From positions 482,050-546,049 of the forward strand of contig CAJJDN010000049.1 of the NCBI GenBank assembly GCA_905182985.1: a stretch of 64,000 bases of DNA, written 5' to 3'. The notes under the pieces were generated by a model. The model was not told the origin of the DNA and searched no databases. It saw only the letters and a program-made list of their open reading frames with translations. This document shows, one piece after another, positions 34,935 through 48,964 of the stretch. Each line of letters starts with the position of its first letter. Within the stretch, counting starts at the first letter, position 1. Both the position numbers and the translations under genes were made by a program. Origin of the DNA: Paramecium sonneborni (taxonomy: Eukaryota; Ciliophora; Oligohymenophorea; Peniculida; Parameciidae).

Positions 34935-36180
34935 ATGAAAGCAATATTGTTTGGCTTACTAATAGCTGTGTCTTTAGCTAACTTTTCAGGAACAGATGTT
35001 CAAGAACTTACTTAAGATGATTTTAAGGGCAAAGTTTAAGATTAAAAAACCTTTTGGGTTATAGTGGAATATTCTTAATTGAATTAAGAATAAAGAACAT
35101 AGGTGTCTTTAGCTGCTGAAGCATTGAAAGGAATGATTAATGTAGGAGCAGTTTAAAATGGAGAGAATACAACATTAAGAGTATATTCAAATGGATAAGC
35201 AATTGAATATCCAGGAGAATGGGAAGCCTAAGAAATTGTTAATTTTGCTTTTGATTAAGTGAGAGATGTATGATACATATATAATAATAATTAGTTTGCC
35301 TTCAAAAGAGTAGGTAAAGTACCAAAGAAATAAGGAGAGAAAACTCCAGAGCCATAAATAGATGAAAGTGATGTTATAGTATTGACAGATGATAATCTTG
35401 ATGAAACAATTCTTAATAGTAAAGAAGCATGGTTTGTTGAATTTTATGCTCCTTGGTGTGGTCATTGGTATTTATATACAAATAATATCATTATAGTAAA
35501 AAATTGGCACCAGAATGGGCTAAATTAGCAACATCTCTTAAAGGTGAAATTAAAGTAGCTAAGATTGATGCAAGTGTTGAAGGATCAAAGGCTAAAACTA
35601 AATATAAGGTAGAAGGATTTCCAACAATCAGATTCTTTGGAGCAGGAGAAAAAGTAGATGGTGATTTTGAAAGTTTTGATGGAGCTAGAGATTATAATAC
35701 TCTACTTAGTTATGCTCGAGAAACTAATAGAAGATTAAAACCTCTTTTCTTTGAATAATTAGTCAATCAATAATAATTTACAGATAATTGTATGAAATCA
35801 AATGGATTATGTATCTTATTATTTGTTCCACACATTTATGATTGTGATTAAGAATGTAGAGATGCATATTTGAATACATATAGAGAAACTGTTAAACCAT
35901 TAAAATCTAAACCTTTAGTTCATTTCTGGTCATAAGCAGGAGATTAATATGAATTAGAAGAATAATTTGGAATGTCAGGTGCTGGGTAAAATATTTTATT
36001 TTAACTTTTTATAGATATCCTTCAGTTTTGGCTTTAAGTCCTAAGAAATAATTGTTTTCAAAGATGAGAGGTTCTTTAACTTCAGCCAATGTAGATAGAT
36101 TCTTAAATAACCTTTTAAGTGGTAAAGAATAAGTTTCCAGATTTGGATCAGTTGTACCTATAGAAGAAGTTAAAAATTGA
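34935..36180 (+). CDS. Protein disulfide isomerase, PDIA6/P5-like
   Basis: This 386-aa ER oxidoreductase has introns 35268-35294, 35468-35496 and 35986-36014. A signal peptide ([19 protein letters not shown]) is followed by a first thioredoxin-like domain that has lost its CxxC motif. A second domain then has the active site FYAPWCGHC followed by KKLAPEW; its second Cys codon is split by an intron. The C-terminal third ([20 protein letters not shown]) matches the non-catalytic domain of PDIA6. The protein ends EEVKN, without a KDEL-type retention signal, and P5 normally has two active CxxC domains, so this is a one-active-site variant. It would form and isomerise disulfides in secretory proteins. 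Convergent with the transporter gene, 28 bp between stops. Confidence 0.93.
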
Positions 36181-36208
36181 TATATATAATAATTTTAAAT
36201 GTACAAAT

Positions 36209-37802
36209 TCATAAAGCTTCTTTTCTAATTGTTATTGTTTTTTTTGGAGGTCCTTACAACAAATCACTATCATTTCCAACTGATGCTTCAGAAGATAATG
36301 TATCGTTATCACTCATTACATCATCTGATGTATCATCATTTAATGGTTGAGTCAATTATTATTCTTTATCTAAAGCTGAAGGTTATCCAGTAGAACATGT
36401 TCTGCAACAATCACTCCAACCTTTATAACCATCACCAAAGAAAAAGAATAACACTGCAGCTATTAATTACCATAAACCTAGACATATCATAGCTCTTCTA
36501 AATGCTTCTCTTTCTTAATCTACCATTTCTTAGGGTGGTGATCCTGTTAGATTGACATTACCACCAAATCCATCATATACAGATCCACCTAATAATGGTC
36601 CCACTAAAGATCCACAGCCCATAGACATTATGAATAATGCTGATGCCATATCAGTCAAGTTATTTCTTATTATTAAACTCAAAAATACTTGAATTATGGA
36701 TCTGTCACCACTGGACCTAAAAATTCGCTTATTTATGGTATGCTAGGAATCATTGAAAATGATTGTGAAACACCAACCAATATTAAACCAATTATCACAC
36801 TTGCTAGTGTATTACCTTCTCCCCAAAATGGAGCTTCTATCATGTTTCCACTAAAACATATTACTAAAGCCAAAGACATCATGAACGTCTTTTTAACATA
36901 CTTTCCAATTTTTGGTATTAAATTAACCATACCAATATAGAAAATAGCAGGAATTGTCAATATAAATGCAGCTATATTTTCTGATATTCCAAAGGATTGC
37001 ATGTGGTTCACAAAGAATGGATTAAAATAAGTATAACCTGCAGTAATAGACATGACATTCATTATTGTTACTATAACCTTAATTGAAGTAAATGCTTTTC
37101 CAATTGGAAGTTTTTTTTTTTTTTCAAAACTCTTCATTGTACTATCAGGAGGTAATTATGAATAGGTAGGAATCTCAGCACATAGGAAAAAAATAGCAAT
37201 AACGAAAAATGGAATAGAATATCCAAATGCATAGTTTAAGACACTACCAATCATTGGACCAAACAATAATCCTAATCTATATAGATTATTAAAATATCTT
37301 TACGCTGTCATAGTTTCCATGATTGCTAATTTTTTCTGAAATTCCCCTGGCCAAAATATTGGAACATAAGCAAAAGTCACAGTTGAATAGACAGATCTAC
37401 TCATACCTTAGAAAAATCTGGATATTAAGGACATGGAGAAGAATAAATTCTTATTGTCTGTCATAAAATTGAGACATCCAAATAAGATTTAAACAGATGA
37501 TTAGACTACTAAGGCAATCATTAAACATTTCTTTCGACCTAGATATAAATATATTTAATACCCCAAACTTGAATAAAACTTCCAATAACAAAACTAAAAA
37601 GAATTGAGCCTAGTGGATTGATACTAAACACTAATCCAATTTAAGAATATGTGAGACCAGCTTTATCTGCAGCTAATCCAGGGTAAAATGGAGCAATTTG
37701 CGAAATACCAACATTGATTACAAAATTAGTGATACAAAATGTCATTAACCTAGGATCGACACATTTACTAATGTAATTGTATAAATAATTGATACCCTTC
37801 AT
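36209..37802 (-). CDS. MFS transporter, SLC18B1-like
   Basis: This 515-aa protein has 12 predicted membrane helices. Introns are 37539-37561 and 36666-36688 (AAG acceptor). The N-terminal half has FCITNFVINVGISQIAPFYP, then FSINPLGSILFSFVIGSF followed by GRKKCL, the MFS loop 2-3 signature region, and GMSRSVYSTVTFAYVP. The C-terminal half has GYTYFNPFFVNHMQSFGI and GCGSLVGPLLGGSVYD. The last 90 residues are a Cys-containing and acidic cytosolic tail. The order of these segments resembles the vesicular amine/polyamine branch (SLC18B1), so polyamine or amine transport is a reasonable guess, but substrate is not determined by motif. Confidence 0.88.
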
Positions 37803-38012
37803 ATTTAGAACTGTTATATGTTTATTCCTTTTTATCTTGAGGCTCCAAGACAGAAAATGGTTGCATTAAGGGTTTTTAATCTCCTTATTAGTCAGATGAC
37901 ATAGATATTAATTTGTTAAAATTTATGAAAATCGGAATTAGAATTGTTCAAAAAGAATTTCATAAAATCTTATCTCTATTTCTTATTGTATATTATATAT
38001 CACTCTCAGAAC

Positions 38013-39702
38013 TCAATGTCTTCCTGGCATTTACTCTTTTTTAGGTTCCAACTTAATCATATCGTCAATTCTCAAAATTGTAATAGCAGCTTCTGTTGCA
38101 AATCTATTGATATTCATTTTGTAATTTTACTTTAAAGCTTTTATTTTACTAACTGTTGGTTCAAGAACACCATGTCTAAGATTATGTCTGACTTCACCTT
38201 TAATTAAATCTAATCCACTAAATTTATATCCTTTTTCATCAACTTCCAATTATTATGATTTACTATGAAGAACTCTCAATTTACTAATTAAATCAATAGA
38301 ATCTTTAGCTGCATTAGTAGCTAAGATCTTTGGAATTGAAGTCAAAGCTTCTGCAAATTCTGCTATAGCTATTTATTCATTTGAGTCAAGTTTTCTTGAA
38401 TAATCATCTAAATGAATGCTTAAAGCCATTTCAACTGCTCCACCTCCAGCAACAACTGATCCTGATTCTAAAGTTCTCTTTACTACACATAAAGAATCAT
38501 GTAATGATCTTTCTATTTCATCTGTCATCAATTCATTAGCTCCTCTTACTATTATACTTGCTGATTATTCTTTCTTCATTCCTTTAAAGAAAATATAATC
38601 ATTATCTCCTATTGCTTCTTCATAAACTTCCTATAATTAATATATATATTATTACTTCAGCCTCTCCTAAACAACTTACATCAAATGATTCTCCAGTTTC
38701 TTCATTTGCAAAAGTTGTCACTACTTTAGCACCTGATGCTTTTGCAATTCTTCTTAAATGCTCCTTTGGAACTCTTCTCAAACCTATTGCACCTGCTTCT
38801 ACTAAATATTTATTAGCTAAATCATCCATTCCCTTTGAAGTCAATATTACATTTGCTCCTGCGGATAATAATAATTAAATTCTCTCTTTTAATACATCCA
38901 TTTCCTTCTTTCTTATTTTTTCTAAATTATTTGGATCATCCACCAATATTTATACTCCCATTTACATTTTAAATTTATTCAAATTTATATCCAAACAGGC
39001 TATTTTTGCACCCTTTACTTTTGTTACCATTTATTATGATGCTCTTTATAATTATATAACATATCCCTTTACTAATTCCGATTAATTAGATGATTAACCA
39101 TGACTTTTAACAACATTGATTGATTAAATTGGATATTTAGCTTTACCAGATACTAAACCTTAAGTCTTAATTAATCTAACTGCTTCAACTGCTAATTTAG
39201 CAAAGATGTGACTTTCTGGACCAATAACTTTACTATTCATTGATGTTTTGGCAGCATTAATTAAAATTTCAGTATCATCTTCGGTGATTTTATGTACCAA
39301 ATGTGATTGAATATATTTTACTGCTTATCTGGCTGCTAATTTATATCCAGATATTATTGTGGTAGGATGAACTTTAATTTTAATTAATTCATTAGCGCGG
39401 CGAAGTAATTCAGCTGCTAAAACAACAACTGATGTAGTGCCATCTCCTACCTCTTTGTCTTATAATTAACTCAACTCTACTATAACTTTGGCAGCTGGAT
39501 GTTCAACTTCTAATTGTTTTAGAATTGTTGCCCCATCATTTGTTATCACAACATCTCCAATTTCATCAACAAGCATTTTATCTAAACCTTGTGGTCCAAG
39601 ACTTGTTTTGACAACATTAGCAATAGCCATGACAGCAGTTACATTACTTGTACGTACATCTTAACCTTGATCTCTTTCACCACGAATACCCACAGCAGAC
39701 AT
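38013..39702 (-). CDS. CCT1: CCT/TRiC chaperonin subunit alpha (TCP-1)
   Basis: This 545-aa subunit belongs to the cytosolic ring chaperonin that folds actin and tubulin. Introns are 38631-38655 and 38104-38130. ATP-site motifs are intact: [44 protein letters not shown], and [10 protein letters not shown] near the C-terminus. The alpha identity comes from [34 protein letters not shown] and the end [19 protein letters not shown], which all match TCP-1 alpha. The second intron is a multiple of three without an in-frame TGA; its removal restores the exact alpha sequence (ALK-FATEAA). Confidence 0.97.
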
Positions 39703-39982
39703 TTTAATTAATTATATAATTATTTGAATAATTTCAGAAAATTTAATCCATCTTTTAAATATTTTCTTTTTAGTTCTTTTTTCATCACAAGTATGAAGAA
39801 ATATTATTAATTAATTAATATTTATTTAATTTAATTTACAACTTCATTAACAACTCCTTCTATTAAATAATTTAAAATTATTAATATTACTATATTAATA
39901 TAAAAAATAATAAATGATATCAAAATTTACTTATATTTTTGATATTTCTTGAAGTTTGCAATAAGACATAATATATTATTGA

Positions 39983-41280
39983 TCATTTATTAAAACGATT
40001 GAAAGTCCCCATTTTCTCTACCTATTTTATGAGTTCTAAATGTTGGATGGGAGTTAAGGATTATGTAAACTGATTTATTGTTTCTTCAATTTCTTATTGA
40101 TTCTATTTTAAATTCTTAATATCCTAATTAAATTTAAGTAATAATCTAGAGTTAGAATTAGTTATGAATACTATTAGGAAATTTTGCGATGGTTTAGCAT
40201 TTTATCAATAATAGGTAATACACTATAAACAAGATTATCATCTTCAAGTTTAGCTTCTTCTTTTACGATTTCAACATATTGATTGAATTCAGTGTCATCT
40301 AATTTGATAAATAAAATACTCTTTACAATTTTAAATTTACTAATTCCAACTCATAAGTTAGAGTCCATAATTTCCTTTAAGAAAGTTCTTTTAGATATTT
40401 TTAACGGCATATTTAACATAATCTCTTCTTTTAATACCACAAGTTCCATATCTCATCTATAAATATAGTATTAAAATAATTACTAAATATGAATCCAAAA
40501 CTAATTAAGCTTAATCAGGTGATGAACATTCTAAAACTTAATCAATGGCTGCTGAATTTCCTATTATCATACTATTTAAAATAGGATGTGATTATAATAT
40601 TTGTGTTAAATATTCAAATGATGATCTAGTTGTTTTTTTGTATTCTTAGATTTGTTAATCCAATTCAGAAACCTAAATATTTATATAGTTGACTTTACTT
40701 TTTTTTCAAGTAATTTCAGATAAACTTTTTTTCGAAGTCTAGAATTTTTAGCACTTTGTCTTAATCGTTTATTTTTCGATTCACTATTCAATAAATCATT
40801 GTTTGATCCCAAAAGACCTGCCAATTTGCTTTTATCTTAGATCTCAGAATAACTCTCTAATTCTAAATCTTCTTATAAATCTTCATCAAGCAGTTTTTCA
40901 CCTTCTACACTAAGTAAAGAGGTTATTTTCTTGATATAAGCATTTTTAACATTCCCTTTTATTTCTTAGATCGGCTAGGCACAATCTTTTAGACTCGCAG
41001 TAGAAGGTATTGTTTTGATTGTTTTATTGACCTTCTTAATTTTTTTACTTTCTAAGTTGACTTATTGTTAAATCAAAGGATTCATGAGCATACTATTAGT
41101 AAAAAGACTTTAGAGATTTAACATCCTCTATTGCTCATGTAATTACTATAATAATCGAACATTTTATGCTAAGAGTTAGTCTTATGTGATGGCTTATTGA
41201 TATATATTAGGAATGGATTTTTAAGTAGCTAGAGGATGAAGAAATTGATCGACATCTTCAAATGGTTAATCATTACTCAT
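39983..41280 (-). CDS. bZIP-like protein with long C-terminal helical domain; invariant Asn missing
   Basis: This 396-aa protein has four introns: 40673-40698, 40457-40483, 40299-40326 and 40146-40171. After a Gln-rich N-terminus comes a basic region, KRLRQSAKNSRLRKKVYLK, continuing into a coiled coil across the first intron (LEKKVSELDQQIQEY). Aligning SAxxSRxRKK with other bZIPs puts Leu where the invariant DNA-contacting Asn should be. The following 200 residues are a separate helical domain ending SLTPIQHLELIKQVEKMG, with a faint likeness to the C-terminal region of plant TGA-type bZIPs. It may bind DNA in an altered way or act as a partner. Its start lies 21 bp from the stop of the PPR gene, same strand. 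Confidence 0.8.
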
Positions 41281-41301
41281 TATATAATATTAATTAATTA
41301 A

Positions 41302-44259
41302 TCATCTTCTCTTGGTATATGACTTATTGTTTAAGTAATCATTCAAGTCATTTTTAGAATAATTGTTGTACTATTTCTTGGGATGATAAACATTCTCCTT
41401 GTTTTCGTTGTTAAAGGGAGAAGATCTTTCTTATGGTTTAGTTTTCTTATTTTAATTGTTATTACTACTATTACAAGATAAAAAGACTTGACCAAACTAT
41501 TCATTCAAAGGTTCTTTTAAATCATTCTTATTATTCTTAGATATATAATTCATGCACAATTGTTAATCTTGAGTAGATAATGAATTAATAATTTATGATA
41601 GTTTAGTGCATGGTATTTAATTTGTATTTTGTAATAAGAGCATTAATTCTGAATTGTTTATAGAAATTAAATTTTCAAGGTTATTGACATTAATATCTAA
41701 TTTCAATGCTAGTATAATAATTTTAGTGATTATTGGATAAGTCTATTCATCAAGTGGATAAATTAAAAGAGAATTTACAGTAGTTTCCAATTGTTAAATT
41801 TATATTCTACTTTCCTCCAATAATTAATATAATCTGTTTAATAAGGGCAATGCTGATAATAATTGCTTATCTTAACTATGTAATCTTATAATAATCAATA
41901 ACAATTGAGTTGATTGTGGAATTTGATGTTAAAATTAATTATAAATTTAGACACCATTATGATACTATTATTAATTTAAGCATGATTCTAAAATTAATTA
42001 CAATAATGATTCATCTGGATTAATCTAGAACAATAACATAGTTTAAACAGTTTCATTCAATCTCTTCATATTTCCTCTTCTACAATGTCCTTTTAATAAA
42101 GTACTAAATGTAATTAGATCTGGTTTGATTGTAGATTCAACTAATTCTTAAAACAATTTATCAGCTTAATTTATCAAACCATTTTTTACTAATCCATCTA
42201 AAAGGGAATTGTAAGTTATAAGATTAGGATATGTTCTTTAATTTTATTTCATCAAATTGAAATATTTCATTGCTTCCTCAGTTTAATTCAACTTACAAAA
42301 TCCTTTTATAATAGTAGTATAAAGAACAGTATTAATTGGTAAGTTTTGTGATTTCATTTATTCTATAAATTATAATGCTTAATCTAATCTATCATTTCTA
42401 ACACAAGCATCAACTAAACATCCATATGTTACATCATTTATTGGAATCTTCTTTTATTTCATTTCCTCAAACATTCTAAATGATCCATTCAAATCATTCA
42501 TCTTTCCATGAGCTTTTATTAAAATTCCATATGTAACAGATGATGGTTCTATAGATTTGTTCTTCATTTCTTTAAATAATTACATTCCTTTCTAAATTTC
42601 ATTGAACTTAACACAAGCATCTATTAATGAGTTATATAGAATTTCATCTGGCTTGAATTAACCAGTTTCTTATATTTACTCTAATAATGAAATTGCTCTT
42701 AATAATTCATCTCTATTTGAATGATTAGTTTTTATACCATTCACTAAAATACTATATGTAAAATTATCTGGAAATATTCCATATTATTTTCTCATCTCTT
42801 CAAAATATCTCCATGCTATATTCATTTTATTACATTTAACACATGAATCAAGTAATGAATTAAAACTAATTCTATTTGGTTTTATTCCAATCTATTTCAT
42901 CTCTTCAAATAAATTTATAGCCTCATTCAATCTCTTCTTTCTTCCACATCCTTTTATCAATGTATTATAAGTAATCTCATCTAATTAAATTGATTATGAC
43001 TATTTCATCTCATTCAATAATTAAAATCCTCTATTCAAATCTCCTGCATTTATACATGCATCTAATAAACAATTGTATATTATTTAATCAGGTTGATTAA
43101 TTTACTTATATTCATCAAATAATTAAAAAGCTAATCTCAAATCCATGTTATCAGAATTCTTTAAACCATTAATTAAAGTAGTATAAGTAAAGTTATCAGG
43201 TTTTGTTGATGTTAATTTCAAATTCTCAAATGTTTTCCATGCTTTTTCCTTTTAGTTATTCTTGAAATATTAATCAATCATTGTATTTATTGTAACTATT
43301 GTTGGCTATATCTTAGCATGATCTCTCATAAATATTAACAAAAATTCAGCCATATTTACTTATTATTTTCTAAATGCAAAATCAATCAATTTATTAAAAA
43401 ATATATCTGAAGGATGCAAATTTATTACTCCCTCAGTCAATACTTCATTGAATATTTTTAACCAATGGTTATTTTAATTACTTAACTCAATCAATTATCT
43501 TAAAAGCATATCACAAATCTTTTAAGCTGTCTTCTCAAATTCATCTTTTATTTATTCACTAATCTCTCTATTTAATTTAAATTTCAATAAATCCCAACAT
43601 TCTGCTACTAATCCCCAATATAATAATTAATGAGTGTAACAATATAATATTAATGGTAAATATTAAATTTAATGATATTATTATAATTCTTCCTTTAAAA
43701 TCATTTATTCTAATAAATTATCTATTTCATGTAAAGCATAGTAACCTTCTTATGCTCCAATTCTAGATGAAACACTAAATATTAGCTTAATGATTTATCT
43801 TGTGAGCAAATAATTCTTACTAGTTAATATAGCTGTTAAACCAACAATCCTTTATTTTAAATATTCCTTTTCTTATTTTACTATCATTTCAATAATATGA
43901 GTAATATAATTGGATTTGACCCAATCAAGGTCTTCAAATTCATCTAAATAGGAAAGTATGTCAGGAACATTATTTGAAGTCAAATATTACTCTAATCTTG
44001 ATTAACAAACAATCACTTAATTAGGTGAAAGTTGTGTAGCCTTAACTGGTCCTACTTAAAAGCATGATATTTCAATATCATCATTGGTAGAATGACTTAT
44101 TTCTCCAGTACTTTTAAAAATAATAATTCAATAATACTTTGCACTCCAAGGAGTTTTTTATCCTGAACTTCTTGGAATCTTCTTTTGTTAGGAAGATTAG
44201 TTACGAATGATGTTTGGATCAATATTTTCCTAATTGTGAATAGTATCAGACTTGTTCAT
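41302..44259 (-). CDS. Large pentatricopeptide-repeat (PPR) protein
   Basis: This 976-aa protein has one intron at 44111-44137 (AAG acceptor). About 13 consecutive 35-residue PPR motifs run from roughly residue 290 to 740, for example ITYNTLIKGCGRKKRLNEAI, LYTTIIKGFCKLNQTEEAM and ITYNSLLDGLVKNGLINQA, with the usual Asn/Asp/Ser positions that read RNA bases. The N-terminal 250 residues are helical but unlike PPRs, and the C-terminal 230 are Asn/Gln-rich. PPR proteins usually bind organellar RNA, but no mitochondrial presequence is obvious (MNKSDTIHNQEN...), so a cytosolic or nuclear role is possible. Unusually large for a non-plant PPR protein. Confidence 0.93.
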
Positions 44260-44357
44260 TGACTTAAAAAATTGATATTTAAATTAATTGAATTTAAATT
44301 CTTTAACTGTTAGTTTTAAATATATTTTTATGCTCATAACCCATTCATATATCATAA

Positions 44358-46285
<1,928 letters not shown>

Positions 46286-46332
46286 AATTAAATTTATAAA
46301 GTAGAATAGAGAATAGATATTATATGGATATT

Positions 46333-47452
46333 TCAAAGTATATTCAATTATCTCATGAACCCCATAAGAGGCAAGGATAAATCTTATTCAAATTGAAATT
46401 TAGTATGTGTCATTTCAGGTGGTGTTCTAATTAGACATGGTGTTTTACATAATTCTAAAAAAGTTAGAGAGATTTTAAATATACCATAAAGTTTTTTAGA
46501 TTGTTCTACTGAGACTATTGAATCTTTGAGTCCATGTAAGATGTAGAGTGGTGATTTGATTTTGAGTATTTTATCTTTGTTAGTGAATCTCTCCTTGAGC
46601 ATTTTCCTAAGTAAAGGATATTTTTCATTGACAATTTCTTATAAGGATAAGAAAGGAGAGATAAGAACTAGTACAGAGGGTTTGAAAAGTGATGCAACAT
46701 GACAAGCTACTCCAGTTCCAATGGATCTACCCATGAGTATTATATTCTATTCTTCTATGCCTGAATGAAAGGCCATATACTTGTAAATATATTCTGCATC
46801 TTTTAAGATTAATTCTTCTGAAGGTTCTCCTTAATATATTCCATATCCTGGATATTCAACTGCTAAAATGTTCATTCTCATATTATGTCTAAGAAAGTCA
46901 ATAAGATTGTAGGATGATTTAAGATCTTCACAATTTGCATGGAAATAAATGATAGTTCTTTTAGTCATAGTGTAAGATTTTAAATAAAGACATGGAATTT
47001 CTTTAATCTATTTACAACTTCTATTAGTCAGACTTGTTGGAATTTGATTACTATAATTCGTACGAGGAGAGAGGGAAAATCTTAATGCACTTTACAATAA
47101 TTAGATGTTAAATTACATTGAATTTTTAGGTTTTAGAGTAGCTGTTTAAGTGATACGAGGAATTCTTTAACTTGGAAGTTCATCTACATGATCATCATAT
47201 ATAGATTGAGTACTTACATCCTAATAAGTTATATTATATTGAATTACATGAGGTATTTCATCAGGAGGTTTAAAGGGATCTATTTTATGAAAAAAGATTT
47301 TGGTTTTAGGAGAGTTGGGCAGAAATTTAAATATATCTTCATAAAATGGAATTTTAATTAGTTCCTAAGAGATACTATAAAAAATGAACCTTAAGATCTC
47401 CTTCTCTATAAGTGTTTTTGGGTATGGGGAAAATCATAAAATTTAATTCCAT
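46333..47452 (-). CDS. Alpha/beta hydrolase, ABHD17/ABHD13-like
   Basis: This 354-aa protein has introns 47365-47389 (GTT donor) and 46455-46484. The catalytic triad is readable: nucleophile in LMGRSIGTGVACHVA (GxSxG), Asp in ILHGLKDSIVSVEQ, and His in EMTHTKF. TIIYFHANCEDL and VEYPGYGIYQGEPSE are the oxyanion and lid-side motifs of the ABHD13/17 group. ABHD17 enzymes remove palmitate from membrane proteins and carry an N-terminal Cys cluster, which is absent here, so depalmitoylation is only possible. Its start codon lies 11 bp from that of the divergent NEK kinase. Confidence 0.85.
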
Positions 47453-47463
47453 TGAAATTATTA

Positions 47464-48919
47464 ATGCAATAATAAGGATAAGGAAGTACCATTTAAGATT
47501 TCAATGTTTTGGAGAAATTGGGAGAAGGTTCATTTTCTTCAGTTTACAAGGTATGGGTATAGAAAATATTAAGGTGTAACGAAAATCGGATGGTTAATAT
47601 TATGCAATGAAAAAGGTGGGTATATCTCAGTAGACATATAAAGAGAGAGAGAATGCTTTAAATGAAATTCGTATTCTAGCATCACTTGACTCTCCATACA
47701 TAGTTGAATTTAAGGATTCCTTTCTAGATTCTGAAGGCAAGACGCTGTATGTAATAATGGAATTTGCATCTGGCGGAGACTTAAATAGTTTATTAAAGCA
47801 AGGGAAGATGAAAGGAGGAGTAGAAGAAGTAGAAATTTGGAGAGTCTTAACTTAAATAACTTTGGGAGTAAAGATGTTGCACGACAACAATATCTTGCAT
47901 CGAGATTTAAAATTGGCAAATGTATTCATAGGCAAATCACCAGAAGGGAATATCTACAAAATAGGTGATTTGAATATAAGTAAAGTCACTCATGGAGCCA
48001 ATGCTAGAACTTAAGCAGGAACACCTTGTATCATAAACATATTAATTAATTAGATTATGCATCTCCAGAAGTTTGGAAAGGTGAATAGTATTCTTGGCCT
48101 TGTGATATATGGTCTATTGGATGTATCATTTATGAATTAGCAGCTTAATAACCTCCATTCAGAGCTGCTGATCTTTAATCTTTAAGTAGAAGAATTCAAA
48201 CTGGTGTTTATGATTCAATCCCAGCAAAATACAGTAAAGATTTATCTGAAGTCATCAAAATGATGTTATAAGTCAATCCTCGTAATAGACCTAGTTCTGA
48301 TGCAATCCTTAAAAATCCTATTGTTATAAAAAATAGTGGCTCACTTTTAGTTGAAGAAGAAGTAGGAGGCAAAAAAATGGCTAAACTCTTATAAACTATT
48401 AAGTTACCTTACAATTTAAAGTAATTAAAAGGTAATCTTCCAAAACCTAATTATGAAAATAAAATCAAAAGATCTAATTCATAATCAGGAATTAGAGTCA
48501 ATACTGATATCAGCCAAACACCATAACCTGTTAAAAAATAACCAGAAGATATTAAACCACCACCTCAATAAGTTTAAAGACCACCATAATAACAACAACC
48601 TTAATAATAATAATTTAATAAACCTCCTCTACTTAAGCCTCCTGTTGCTCAACCACCAAAACCATAATAACCTCAAACTCCTTAATAATTATACAATAAA
48701 GTCTAATAATAAGAATAGAGATTATTAGGATAATAAAAGTATTACTTTTTTTCATTTCTATTTAGATATTCAAATGTTCCATCATAAAATTAATAATAGA
48801 TTACTCCTAGAGCTTAATCTCCAAGAGGAAACTAATAATAGAGTTATCAAAAAAATGCTGCTGGCATGCCCTCTGGAATGAGAAGATAATATAGTGCTGG
48901 CCCTATTGGAAGAAGATGA
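47464..48919 (+). CDS. NIMA-related protein kinase (NEK)
   Basis: This 459-aa Ser/Thr kinase has introns 47551-47573 (AAG acceptor), 48028-48053 and 48739-48765. It opens with FNVLEKLGEGSFSSVYKV, the NEK-type glycine loop; YYAMKKV holds the ATP Lys; HRDLKLANVF is the catalytic loop. The DFG motif reads DLN (KIGDLNISKV), and the activation segment ends GTPYYASPE. DLN instead of DFG recurs in some protist and plant NEKs. The 180-residue C-terminal tail is Pro/Gln-rich, with a basic end (IGRRR) and Ser-Pro sites (AQSPRG). NEKs control cilia length and basal bodies; this family is greatly expanded in ciliates. Confidence 0.93.
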
Positions 48920-48964
48920 TTAATATATATTATCTAATTCTATAATAATATTAATAATATTTTT

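Noticed and set aside
40170..40200. Reading the bZIP gene C-terminus straight through to about 39845
   Set aside because: The read-through frame loses coding character; removing the intron 40146-40171 gives the coherent end LTPIQHLELIKQVEKMG and a stop at 39983-39985.
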